A stretch of DNA of 64,000 nt from Croceibacterium atlanticum (GTDB lineage: Bacteria > Pseudomonadota > Alphaproteobacteria > Sphingomonadales > Sphingomonadaceae), in contig NZ_CP011452.2 in assembly GCF_001008165.2 (NCBI RefSeq), positions 310,001 through 374,000 on the forward strand, written 5' to 3'. The notes beneath the pieces were generated by a model, which was given only the letters and a program-made list of their open reading frames with translations, made no database searches and was not told the origin of the DNA. A program made the position numbers and the translations under genes. Shown here piece by piece: positions 24,992 to 33,465 of this stretch (position 1 is the stretch's first letter; every line of letters starts with the position of its first letter).

Positions 24992-26296
24992 TTAATTTCC
25001 GGGCGCTATCCCGTCTTGTTGATCCAATTTGAATATTCCCAGGTCAATGGCATTCGCCATCAGCATATTCCCGCGGTCGTTTGGATGCACGTGATCGCCC
25101 GGATCGATTTCCGGAAGAAGGCGCAGGGGATCGTCCCGATCCCGGGTCGCCGCGTCGAAATCGATCACGGCATCGAAGCGGCCGCTATTACGGATCCAGT
25201 CATTGACGGTGCGGCGCATGGCTTCGCCCTCGGCCGAATAGAAGGGCAGGCCTCTGGTCGGGAGAATGGTACCGCCGGCCACCTTGATGCCGTGCAGGTG
25301 TGCGCGTGCAACCAGTTGATCGAGACCGGCAATTATTTCTTCGGCGGTCGTGGCCTGGCTTTCAGCCATTCCCGGCATGATGGACATGTTGATGTCGTTG
25401 ATGCCCTCAAGGATGATGACCCATTTCACGCCCGGCCTGCCGATCACATCGTCACCGAAACGCGCAATTGCTGCGTCTCCTGCGCCGGTCCTGAGCACGC
25501 GATTGCCGGAAATGCCCGCATTGACGACGCCCCAGCCGGACAATTCCGGATCCTTCTGCAGCCTTTCAGCCAGCAGGGCGGGCCAGCTTGCATGGGCACC
25601 GGCAGTGGTGGCGTAGCCTTCCGTGATTGAATCGCCGAGCGCGACGATCGTGGCGGCATCCTGCCGGGCGGGAACGCTCAGTCCCTTCAGCCAGAAATAC
25701 GAACCTGTGATCTGCGCATCGTCCATCCGTTCCGCAGCCGCGCGATCGCCGTCCACGACATAGGTGGGCATCAGGGCGAGCGGATCGACCGTGTTGGCGG
25801 TTGTCGTGTGGGGCAGGTGGATGGAAATTGCCACTTCGGCGAGTGCGGGCAAAGCCAGCTCAACCGGATCGCTGACCGCCTTTGCACCGGGATGAAGGAT
25901 CAGCTCATCCTCGCCCCCGAAGGTGACTTTGCGGCTGGTCCCCGGCACCAATGCACTGCCGCCGGCGGAAAGCGCCGCATGGACCGATGCCAGGGTCACG
26001 GCTTCGCCCCCCTGCGCATTGGCGAATTCCAGGCGGAAACGATCGCCACCAGCGCTGGTCCGCACGATCATCCGAATGGTCTGGTTGTCGAAACTCGCGG
26101 GGTAGGGTTCAAATGGTGAAGGGACCGGCGGAGGGGGAGCATCCTCTCCCGAAGGCGCTTCGAAAGGTGGCGGAGGAGCGGGGGCCAGTGGCAACGGCGT
26201 TCCCCAGCTTTCAATCCAGCGATCCTGTGCCGAAACAGGGGAAGAAAATGCCGCCGCAAGCAAGATGAAGACTGCCGCCGATCGCGGAAAGTGCAT
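24992..26296 (-). CDS. Exported SGNH/GDSL hydrolase with N-terminal domain
   Basis: A 434-residue secreted esterase. A signal peptide ends at SSPVSAQ, followed by a Pro-rich stretch and a beta-rich domain of about 150 residues. The SGNH catalytic domain then carries block I VALGDSITEG, block II NAGISGNR, block III EGINDI and block V DHVHPND. This arrangement is common in carbohydrate-ester deacetylases and rhamnogalacturonan-acetylesterase-like proteins. It heads an operon with the alpha/beta hydrolase. A LacI-type operator lies in the gap shared with the divergent second SGNH gene. Confidence 0.92.
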   Translation of the reverse strand: MHFPRSAAVFILLAAAFSSPVSAQDRWIESWGTPLPLAPAPPPPFEAPSGEDAPPPPVPSPFEPYPASFDNQTIRMIVRTSAGGDRFRLEFANAQGGEAVTLASVHAALSAGGSALVPGTSRKVTFGGEDELILHPGAKAVSDPVELALPALAEVAISIHLPHTTTANTVDPLALMPTYVVDGDRAAAERMDDAQITGSYFWLKGLSVPARQDAATIVALGDSITEGYATTAGAHASWPALLAERLQKDPELSGWGVVNAGISGNRVLRTGAGDAAIARFGDDVIGRPGVKWVIILEGINDINMSIMPGMAESQATTAEEIIAGLDQLVARAHLHGIKVAGGTILPTRGLPFYSAEGEAMRRTVNDWIRNSGRFDAVIDFDAATRDRDDPLRLLPEIDPGDHVHPNDRGNMLMANAIDLGIFKLDQQDGIAPGN

Positions 26297-26354
26297 GAAT
26301 CCGTCCCCCGGAAGATTATTTGTTCTGCCAAGTCTAGCCAATTCATTCACCTGC

Positions 26355-26368
26355 CGCAAACGATTGCA
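26355..26368. promoter_or_regulatory. LacI-type operator in the divergent SGNH gap
   Basis: CGCAAACGATTGCA matches the TGCAATCGATTGCA palindrome at 12 of 14 positions. It lies between the two divergent SGNH genes (starts at 26296 and 26429), so one site could control both. Confidence 0.7.
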
Positions 26369-26428
26369 TTGGCGGTGCCTGCAACCCTATTACCTGTGTC
26401 CGGAGATACTGGAGAAGGGGGAGAGGAC

Positions 26429-27349
26429 ATGACCATTCGGACAATAGGGGCGCTGGCTTCGGGGCTGCTGCTGAGCATTTCCCCGGCGGCTGCTGCCGCG
26501 CAGGAAAGCGCCGGACCGGAAATGGGCCGTGAATTTGCTGCCGTGAACGGCACGACGATCCGCTGTCCTCTGCCTCAGCCTCCGAGCGAGGAACAGCAGG
26601 CCGCACAATTTGAAACGCGCCCGCGCGATCTTGATCAGATGTCGGCCGAGGCTGCAAAGTTCTTTAATTCCGACAGTGAAATAGGCGCCGCTTTTCGCGC
26701 CAGGCAAGCAGAACAGCGGGCGACCGACTGGCCGTTTCTGTGCCGTTATCGCGATGCCAATGCGATGCTTGCCGAAGCCGGTTATCGCCCGGATGTGGTT
26801 TTCATGGGAGATTCCATAACGGAAGGCTGGATTCAGGCTGATCCGTCCTTCTTTGAAGGCAATCACTATGTGGACCGGGGGATTAGCGGGCAGAGCAGCA
26901 GCCAGATGGTCGCGCGTTTTCAGCAGGATGTCGTGGCCCTGGCGCCCAGGGCAGTTCATATTATGGCAGGCACCAATGATATTGGCGGGGCGACCGGCCC
27001 GATCACGGAAGATGAGTTTGCCGGCAATATCCGCGCCATGCTCGATATGGCCCAGGCCAATGATATCGAGGTGGTTCTGGCGGCTATCCCGCCCATGTCG
27101 CGCCTGTTGCCTCGCCCGGAATTCAATGTGCGGCCAGTGGTTCTGCAACTGAATGCGCGGCTGGCGGAACTGGCGGAGGAATATGGCGTCCCCTTCGTCG
27201 ATTATTACACGCCCATGGCGCTGCCCGATGGCGCATTTGATCCGCAACTGGCGAATGACGGGGTTCATCCCACGCGGGCCGGCTATGCAGTGATGGCGCC
27301 GCTGGCGAAGGCCGCACTGGACAATGCGTTGAAGGTTTCATCCCGCTGA
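26429..27349 (+). CDS. Exported SGNH/GDSL hydrolase (compact type)
   Basis: A 306-residue secreted SGNH hydrolase. The signal peptide ends at SPAAAAAQ. Catalytic blocks are VVFMGDSITEGW, DRGISGQSS, IMAGTNDIGG and NDGVHPT, giving Ser, Gly, Asn and the Asp/His pair. An N-terminal segment of about 100 residues precedes the domain. The ribosome site GGAGAAGGGGGAGAGG is strong. It is transcribed alone, divergent from the other SGNH gene, and ends at a strong hairpin. Deacetylation of a sugar ester is the family-typical role, inferred here. Confidence 0.92.
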   Translation: MTIRTIGALASGLLLSISPAAAAAQESAGPEMGREFAAVNGTTIRCPLPQPPSEEQQAAQFETRPRDLDQMSAEAAKFFNSDSEIGAAFRARQAEQRATDWPFLCRYRDANAMLAEAGYRPDVVFMGDSITEGWIQADPSFFEGNHYVDRGISGQSSSQMVARFQQDVVALAPRAVHIMAGTNDIGGATGPITEDEFAGNIRAMLDMAQANDIEVVLAAIPPMSRLLPRPEFNVRPVVLQLNARLAELAEEYGVPFVDYYTPMALPDGAFDPQLANDGVHPTRAGYAVMAPLAKAALDNALKVSSR

Positions 27350-27357
27350 AACGGGGT

Positions 27358-27390
27358 GGCCGCCCCGCGCAATCGTTGCACGGGGCGGCC
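27358..27390. terminator. Long hairpin between SGNH gene and convergent receptor
   Basis: GGCCGCCCCG and CGGGGCGGCC form a 10-bp stem, with inner GCAA-tcg-TTGC pairing around one mismatch. It lies between convergent stops at 27349 and 27424 and probably ends both transcripts. Confidence 0.75.
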
Positions 27391-27423
27391 GGTGGACCCG
27401 GCAGGGCCGGTTCCGGGAGGTTG

Positions 27424-29553
27424 TCAGTAGGAATTCATCCGCAGGCGGAGCCCGATGGTCCGCGGCGTCGGGCCGGATCCTGACAGAGGGCCGGTTGTGC
27501 CCAGGAATGTCGGGCCACGTTCGTCCGTGAGATTGTTCCCGATCAGGGCCAGTTCCCAGGGGCCCCGGCGAACGCCGAGCGTCAGGCTGATGAGATCGTA
27601 GGGATCCGCGACCAGCCCGTTTGCCTGCAGCCGGTCGCCGCTGTGGCTCAGCGAAATATTGCTGAAGCCGTCGAAACCGCTGGCGATTTCCCAATTGTAA
27701 TTGGCATCCAGGCGAAAGTTGTTGGCCAATGTGTTGAGCAGGCGCGCACCGGGATAGAGCAATGGCTGCGCATCGGCCACGACCTCGTTGACCGTGTCGT
27801 ATTCGCTGTCGTTGATATTGCCGACAAACCCGAGATTGAGGCCTTCGATCGGTGTGTTCCAGCGGACTTCCAGATCAATGCCCATCGTGGTGGCATCACC
27901 GAAATTGGCGAACCCGTCCACTCCGTCGATACCACCCGTCACCGAGGTTTGCAGGTTGGTGTACTGGAGGTGATAGAGATTGAGCCCGACATTCAATGAC
28001 CGGTCGGGATTGCGCCATTTCAGACCGAACTCGTAATTGGTGGAGGATTCCGGATCCAGCGCCACTTGTGCCGGAACCCCGGCGATCCCCAGCGATTCCA
28101 CCTGCACACGCGATTGCACGATCCCCGGCCGAAAGCCTGTCGCGGCCGAAATGAACATCGTCAGGTCGTCGCTGGGGAGATAGGAAAGGTTGAGGCGCCA
28201 TGTCTCCACGCTCTCCTTGGTCGGGACTTTTCCGGTACCGTCTTCGAAAGCGCGATCGTCGTGATAGGTCCGCAAACCGACAAGCGGAACCAGCTTGCCA
28301 TCGAACAGTTCGTAGCTGATTTCCCCGAACACGGCCCAGTTTTCGGTCAGCGTGTTGTTATCCGCATTGATCGTGACGACCGGGAGAACGAGAGCGTTCT
28401 CCTGCGGGCCTTCCCCGTCCTGATAGGCTGCCCCTACGACCCAGTTGAACGGCCCGCTTCCGGCAGAGTTCACGCGCAATTCCTGCGCGAACATTTTCGG
28501 CAGGAACTGACTGGAGAAGGAGCCCGAGGGTGAAAGCGGGATATTGATCCCGAATTCACCTTCGAGGTGGCTTGTCGCACTGGTCACGGTGAAGGCGTCG
28601 AAATGGGCGGTGGCCGTCAGGCTCCACAGCGTGAAATCGCCGTTGGAAAAGCCATCCTGCCCGGCAGTGTTTTCGAAATAGGGCGGCTTCACAGAGGCGG
28701 TGAAGCCGGTGAAATCCTGCCGCGGGCGGAAGTTCCAGTATTGCGCGCGGATATCGACATTGTCCCAGGGGCGCAGCAGGGCGACAACCCTGATGTCGTC
28801 ATTTCTCGCACTGTTTACGTTGGTCTGGTCCGGCGTACCGTCATACGGGCCGAAATAGGCATCGGCATAGCCGGCATCGCGGGAAAACCCGCCGCTGGCC
28901 CGGATGGCAAACCTGTCTTCGACAATCGGAATGGAAAGGGCTGCCGCCGCCCCGTAATTCAGCTCGTCAGCGCCTGTCGTCTTCGACGCTTCGGCCTCGA
29001 AAGCATATTCGATATTGTTGAGGTCCGGATCACGCGTGTGGAAGATGAAGACGCCGCCGGATGAGCCCTGTCCGTAGAGGGTGCCCTGCGGTCCGCGCAG
29101 CACTTCCACACGTTCCATGTCGATGAAGCGTACGGGCGGCGCGATGCCGAAATTGGTGACGATGAACGGGGTATCGTCAAGATAATAACCGATCGGGGAA
29201 TCGCCGTTCTGGGTGACATTGCCGCGCAGATTGTAGAAGCGCGAAGCGTTCGACTGGCGGAACCCCTCCTGTGCGCCCGGGACGCTGGAGACAAGATCGC
29301 CGATCGTCGTGATGTTGCGTTCCTTGAGGGTTTCCCCGCTGAACGCCTGGATTGCCAGCGGCACCTGCTGCAAGGATTGCACGCCTGCCTTCTGGGCGGT
29401 CACGATGATCTCGTCAGAACCGGCCGGGGGCGATTTTTCTTCGCTTTCTTCCCTGTTTTCGGACTGATCAGACTGGTCCTGCGCCTGAGCCGCCGCTGCC
29501 GCCAGACTGGACACGATCGCCAATGCCGCAACCGCGGTGCGTAGATGCCTCAC
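27424..29553 (-). CDS. TonB-dependent receptor (LacI-linked)
   Basis: A 709-residue outer-membrane receptor. The signal peptide ends near AAAAAQAQ. The TonB-box area is EIIVTAQKAGVQ, the plug has RVEVLRGPQGTLYGQGSSGG, and the barrel ends TPRTIGLRLRMNSY. The start is GTG at 29553, with GGAGGGGAG two bases upstream; the frame is open further but the signal peptide begins here. It is immediately downstream of the lacI gene on the same strand, with two LacI-type operators in between. Together with the receptor at 18313 it supplies outer-membrane uptake for this locus. Confidence 0.94.
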   Translation of the reverse strand: MRHLRTAVAALAIVSSLAAAAAQAQDQSDQSENREESEEKSPPAGSDEIIVTAQKAGVQSLQQVPLAIQAFSGETLKERNITTIGDLVSSVPGAQEGFRQSNASRFYNLRGNVTQNGDSPIGYYLDDTPFIVTNFGIAPPVRFIDMERVEVLRGPQGTLYGQGSSGGVFIFHTRDPDLNNIEYAFEAEASKTTGADELNYGAAAALSIPIVEDRFAIRASGGFSRDAGYADAYFGPYDGTPDQTNVNSARNDDIRVVALLRPWDNVDIRAQYWNFRPRQDFTGFTASVKPPYFENTAGQDGFSNGDFTLWSLTATAHFDAFTVTSATSHLEGEFGINIPLSPSGSFSSQFLPKMFAQELRVNSAGSGPFNWVVGAAYQDGEGPQENALVLPVVTINADNNTLTENWAVFGEISYELFDGKLVPLVGLRTYHDDRAFEDGTGKVPTKESVETWRLNLSYLPSDDLTMFISAATGFRPGIVQSRVQVESLGIAGVPAQVALDPESSTNYEFGLKWRNPDRSLNVGLNLYHLQYTNLQTSVTGGIDGVDGFANFGDATTMGIDLEVRWNTPIEGLNLGFVGNINDSEYDTVNEVVADAQPLLYPGARLLNTLANNFRLDANYNWEIASGFDGFSNISLSHSGDRLQANGLVADPYDLISLTLGVRRGPWELALIGNNLTDERGPTFLGTTGPLSGSGPTPRTIGLRLRMNSY

Positions 29554-29571
29554 AACTCCCCTCCTGCACGA

Positions 29572-29585
29572 TACAAACGATTGCC
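29572..29585. promoter_or_regulatory. LacI-type operator, receptor-proximal
   Basis: TACAAACGATTGCC, 11 of 14 matches to the palindrome, lies only 18 bases before the receptor GTG. Binding here could block initiation or elongation. It is paired with the site at 29649. Confidence 0.6.
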
Positions 29586-29648
29586 CATCTTCAAAAGCGG
29601 GCTTCAGCGCAGAAAACAACGAAGTCAGCCTGCGAGTCAACCGAAAAG

Positions 29649-29662
29649 AACAATCGATTGCA
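29649..29662. promoter_or_regulatory. LacI-type operator, receptor-distal
   Basis: AACAATCGATTGCA, 12 of 14 matches with an intact core. Its centre is 77 bases from the centre of the site at 29572, a spacing that would allow looping by a tetrameric regulator. Confidence 0.7.
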
Positions 29663-29715
29663 TTGGGGCGCGTCGGGAGGGCGCCTGCGCTAGCGGTTCT
29701 TGCAGGCCAGAGGAT

Positions 29716-30762
29716 TCAGTTCTTTGCGGTGGATGCGCGCGCGACGAGGGTGGGCTTGAGTGTCACCGAATGCGCCTCTTCCCCTTGCATCCGGCGGAAG
29801 ACCAGATCGACCAGTGCATCGGCGCCCGCTTCCAGATCCTGCCTTATCGAGCTGAGCGGGGGAAGCGTTCGCCGAGCCATCTCGAGATCGTCGAACCCTA
29901 TCACTTTCACATCTCCGGGGACCGCGCGTCCACGCTCGACCAGGGCCTGGATCGCCATCATCCCGATCGTGTCGGACATGGCGAAAATGCCATCCAGACT
30001 GTCTGCCAGATCCAGGAAGCCGGATATCTCCTCGATCGCTTTCTCGGGCACGAAATGAACGGGCAGATTCGCCCCCACCGCTCCCTGGCCCATATCGCGC
30101 AGCGCCTCGCGAAATCCCTGCAGGCGCTGTTCAACCTCGGGCACTGACGGATCACCGAAAAAGGCAAGCTTTCGGCAGCCTTGCTCCAGCAGATGCTCGG
30201 CCGCCATCCGGCCGCCCAGCCGATTGTCGCTGCCGACAGAGCAATATTCCTGTTCAGGCAATTGGGCGCCCCAGACGACCAGCGGCGGATAGGATCGCGC
30301 CACGCTGTCGATCACTTCTGCCTGGTTCGACTGCCCGATGATTATCATGCCATCGACCCGGCCCGAATCCGCCAGCTGGCGGAGCCATGATGGGTCGCTG
30401 GGCACGACCCGGCTCAGCAGCAGATCATATCCCCGATCAGCCAGCCGGTCAGCAATATGGCCAAGCAGCGTCATGAAGAACGGATCGGAAAGATGCTGCG
30501 TCTTTTCATGGCCCAGCGGCACGATCACGCCAATGGTTCCGGTCCTGCCCGTGCGCAGGTTGCGGGCCATGCTGCTTGGCTGGAAATCATGGTCGGCCGC
30601 CAGCTTGCGGATCCGGTCGCGCGTCGCCTGCGATACCTTTCCGGTCCCCGCCAGGGCGCGCGACACGGTCGCTGCCGAAACGCCGGCCAGCTTGGCCAGG
30701 TCATGGATATTCTGCGGCCTTTGCGCGCCGCCATTTCGTGTCGAAGCCTTCTTCGGGGGCAA
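29716..30762 (-). CDS. LacI-family transcriptional regulator
   Basis: A 348-residue regulator of normal LacI length. The N-terminal helix-turn-helix is at about residues 17-40 (NIHDLAKLAGVSAATVSRAL), and a hinge helix near 62-66 has SSMARNLRTG. The periplasmic-binding-protein-like effector domain includes TIGVIVPLG, YCSVGSDNRLGG and KVIGFDDLEMA. Such proteins bind CG-centred palindromes and release them on binding a sugar-like ligand. Six matching palindromes flank every transcription unit between 18.2 and 38.1 kb, including one upstream of this gene. The start is TTG with AGAGG upstream. Confidence 0.94.
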   Translation of the reverse strand: MPPKKASTRNGGAQRPQNIHDLAKLAGVSAATVSRALAGTGKVSQATRDRIRKLAADHDFQPSSMARNLRTGRTGTIGVIVPLGHEKTQHLSDPFFMTLLGHIADRLADRGYDLLLSRVVPSDPSWLRQLADSGRVDGMIIIGQSNQAEVIDSVARSYPPLVVWGAQLPEQEYCSVGSDNRLGGRMAAEHLLEQGCRKLAFFGDPSVPEVEQRLQGFREALRDMGQGAVGANLPVHFVPEKAIEEISGFLDLADSLDGIFAMSDTIGMMAIQALVERGRAVPGDVKVIGFDDLEMARRTLPPLSSIRQDLEAGADALVDLVFRRMQGEEAHSVTLKPTLVARASTAKN

Positions 30763-30915
30763 GGGAACCTCTGCTCGCTCAATCTGGCCTGCATCCGACG
30801 CTTTGCACGCGGAGAGGTCAAGCGGGAATCGCGCTTTCCTCCCGGTGAGGTATTGCCATCGCCAATGCGGCGGCCGTCGGCTTGCCTGGTCGGAAAGATG
30901 CAGCTATTGCATTTG

Positions 30916-30929
30916 CGCAATCGATTGCA
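30916..30929. promoter_or_regulatory. LacI-type operator between lacI and the hydrolase operon
   Basis: CGCAATCGATTGCA matches the palindrome at 13 of 14 positions. It is 24 bases before the ATG at 30953 and also upstream of the divergent lacI gene, so both operon control and autoregulation are possible. Confidence 0.75.
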
Positions 30930-30952
30930 AAGAACGATCGCCGGGAGAGACC

Positions 30953-32353
30953 ATGCTTGAACTTTTGACCGCCATCGTTGCGAGATCCGGCCTGCGCCAG
31001 GCTGCCTTGCTTGTTCTGGCGGCCCTGTTGCTTCCGGCGGGTTTCGCCGCACCGGCCCTGGCCGGGGAAGATACTGGCCAGTTGCTTGTGGGTGCCGCCA
31101 GGATCGATGTCACTCCCGGCGAAGATGAAATGCCGCAGAACATGACCGGCGTTCTCGACCCGCTTCATGTACGCGCGATTGTTGTCGGCAATGATATCGA
31201 AAAGGCGGCGATGGTAACCGTGGATGCCGGGATGCTTCCCACGGATGCGTGGCGGCGCCTTGGAGAGCGGGCCGAGGCCGAACTTGGCATTCCGCGAGAG
31301 AATGTGATGTTGACGGCGACCCATACGCATTCGGCGCCATTCGTGCGTTCCGGTGATTTCGAAGAACGCATCTTTCAATCCATGGCCGAAGCTGCCGCCT
31401 CCATGCAGCCCGCGCGCATGGCGTTTGGTACCGGCATTTCTCACATCAATGTCAACCGCAACATCATCGACCCCGAGACGCGTCGCTGGTGGGAAGGCCC
31501 GAATTATGAAGGGCCTTCCGACCAGACCGTTGCGGTCCTGCGGTTCGAGACACTCTCGGGCGAGCCGATCGCGGTCTATTACAATTATGCTGTTCACCCG
31601 GTCATCACGGGAACGCTGGACATGATCAGTGCCGATATTCCGGGTGCTGCATCGAATTATATCGAGGAATCGCTTGGCGGAGACGCCGTGGCGGTATGGT
31701 CCAGCGGTGCTTCTGGCGATCAGAACCCGATCTTTTTCCAGCAGACTTACGATCTGCGTGAAATCCGTATCGCCGATTATGCCCGTCGCGGTGAAGATAT
31801 CAGCAATGCCATGCCGCCCGGCGGCCAGGGGCTGGATCGCAGCAATCCGAAGGTGCGTCTGCTGCTCGATCAGCAAAAGCGGATCAACAGCGCTCTTGGC
31901 CTCATGCTCGCAGAAGAAGTTCTTCACGTGATGCGCGAGGGATTACAGCGGCCAGAAGAGCGCGTTACCATTGCCGGCGCACTGAAAACGGCGACCTGTC
32001 CCGGCCGCCGTCGACTGGACGAGGGGCGGGCGGGTTATGCCGGCACGTATGAAGATGCCGATCCGATCGATCTGCAACTCAGCCTGTTGAAGATCGGCAA
32101 TGTCGTGATCGGCGGCGTGGACGCTGAAATCTTCACCCTGATTGCCCAGCGCTTCAAGGATGAATCGCCTTACAGGAACACGATGATGGCGACGCTTACG
32201 AATGGCGCGGCCCGTTCCGGCTACATCCCTAATGATGCGGCATTCAACCAGCATACTTTCGAGGTTGTTTCATCCCGCCTGAAGCCGGGCTGCGCGGAGA
32301 CGGCCATTGTCGAAGGCCTGCTGGATCTGATCGACAGAGCAGGGGGTGAATAG
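30953..32353 (+). CDS. Neutral-ceramidase-like exported hydrolase
   Basis: A 466-residue exported protein related to the N-terminal domain of neutral/alkaline ceramidases. The signal peptide ends near APALAGE. The metal-site pattern is partly kept: LTATHTHSAPF and YYNYAVHPVITG supply His residues and GGVDAEIFTLIA an acidic one. The ceramidase Ser motif (GDVSPN type) is replaced by SGASGDQNP, and the C-terminal Ig-like domain is absent, so true ceramidase activity is doubtful. A LacI-type operator is directly upstream, and esterase and permease genes follow. Confidence 0.8.
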   Translation: MLELLTAIVARSGLRQAALLVLAALLLPAGFAAPALAGEDTGQLLVGAARIDVTPGEDEMPQNMTGVLDPLHVRAIVVGNDIEKAAMVTVDAGMLPTDAWRRLGERAEAELGIPRENVMLTATHTHSAPFVRSGDFEERIFQSMAEAAASMQPARMAFGTGISHINVNRNIIDPETRRWWEGPNYEGPSDQTVAVLRFETLSGEPIAVYYNYAVHPVITGTLDMISADIPGAASNYIEESLGGDAVAVWSSGASGDQNPIFFQQTYDLREIRIADYARRGEDISNAMPPGGQGLDRSNPKVRLLLDQQKRINSALGLMLAEEVLHVMREGLQRPEERVTIAGALKTATCPGRRRLDEGRAGYAGTYEDADPIDLQLSLLKIGNVVIGGVDAEIFTLIAQRFKDESPYRNTMMATLTNGAARSGYIPNDAAFNQHTFEVVSSRLKPGCAETAIVEGLLDLIDRAGGE

Positions 32354-32354
32354 C

Positions 32355-33461
32355 GTGCAGGGGCAGAAAACAGGCACGCTGCGCCTGATTGGAATTGCCG
32401 CGTCCATGGTTGCGGCAAGCCTGCCTGCTGCCGCGTTTGGCGAAGAACCTGAGGATGACAGGATTGCCGCTGACGGCACCATCCGTCTGGACGGGGTGAA
32501 TGTTCCGCTTTCCCAGTTCACCAGCCCGGAAGGGCGGGCCTATCTGCGCCACCTAATTCTGAACAAGCCCTTCGGCACGCCATTACCCGATATCGAGGCC
32601 GAGCGCGTCCGCCAGGACGAGATCATGCACGGCTTCCTGAAGCCGATGCGGGAACGCTATGCTGTTGCCGTTGCGGAGGAGGAGATCGGCGGCATCGTGA
32701 CTGACGTGGTCACCCCGGCCGAAGGCATCTCCCCCGAAAACGCCGACCGGGTGCTGATCAACCTGCATGGCGGCGGTTTCGTCACGGGCGGACGGTCGGC
32801 TTCCCTGGTGGAATCGGTTCCGCTGGCTGCGCTGATGAAAATCAAAGTGGTTTCGGTCGATTACCGGATGGCCCCGGAACACGCATTTCCCGCCGCGAGT
32901 GAGGACGTCGCGGCGGTCTATCGTGAACTGCTGAAACAGTATGAGCCTTCCCGTATCGGCATTTACGGATGTTCGGCAGGAGGCCTGCTGACTGCACAAT
33001 CCATCGCCTGGTTCCGCGCCAACGATCTTCCCAACCCTGCGGCGGTCGGTGTCTTCTGCGCTTCGTTGAGCGGATATTTCGGCGGGGAATCCACGGTGCT
33101 TTCCGGTCCGTTGACCGGCAATCTGCCGCGTTTGTCGGACAGTGTGGCCGCTCCGCCCGCCGGCGATGATAGCCCCGGCTATCTCGACGCTGCCTCCACG
33201 GACGATCCGCTGGCCTATCCGCTGGCTTCCCGCGAAGTCGTGGCGGACTTCCCGCCGACATTGTTCATTACCGGCACTCGTTCCTTCGAATTCTCCTCGG
33301 CGCTCAATTCCCATAACCGGTTGGCCTCGGCAGGAGTGGAATCCCGTTTCCATGGCTGGGAAGGCATGTTCCACGGCTTCATCTACAATTCGGAATTGCG
33401 TGAATCCCGCGCGGCTTACGACATCATGGCCGACTTCTTTCAAACCCATCTGGCAGAGTAG
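32355..33461 (+). CDS. Exported HSL-type alpha/beta hydrolase
   Basis: About 368 residues, with a signal peptide ending near PAAAFGE and the hormone-sensitive-lipase-type fold. The oxyanion motif is LHGGGFVTGG, the nucleophile elbow YGCSAGG, and the His is in GMFHGFIY. The catalytic Asp should lie before it, near TGTRSFEFSS, where it is not obvious. The start is a GTG: 32355, with AGGGGG eight bases upstream, is preferred, and 32346 would overlap the previous stop. It is the second gene of a three-gene operon under the operator at 30916. Confidence 0.87.
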   Translation: MQGQKTGTLRLIGIAASMVAASLPAAAFGEEPEDDRIAADGTIRLDGVNVPLSQFTSPEGRAYLRHLILNKPFGTPLPDIEAERVRQDEIMHGFLKPMRERYAVAVAEEEIGGIVTDVVTPAEGISPENADRVLINLHGGGFVTGGRSASLVESVPLAALMKIKVVSVDYRMAPEHAFPAASEDVAAVYRELLKQYEPSRIGIYGCSAGGLLTAQSIAWFRANDLPNPAAVGVFCASLSGYFGGESTVLSGPLTGNLPRLSDSVAAPPAGDDSPGYLDAASTDDPLAYPLASREVVADFPPTLFITGTRSFEFSSALNSHNRLASAGVESRFHGWEGMFHGFIYNSELRESRAAYDIMADFFQTHLAE

Positions 33462-33465
33462 AACC

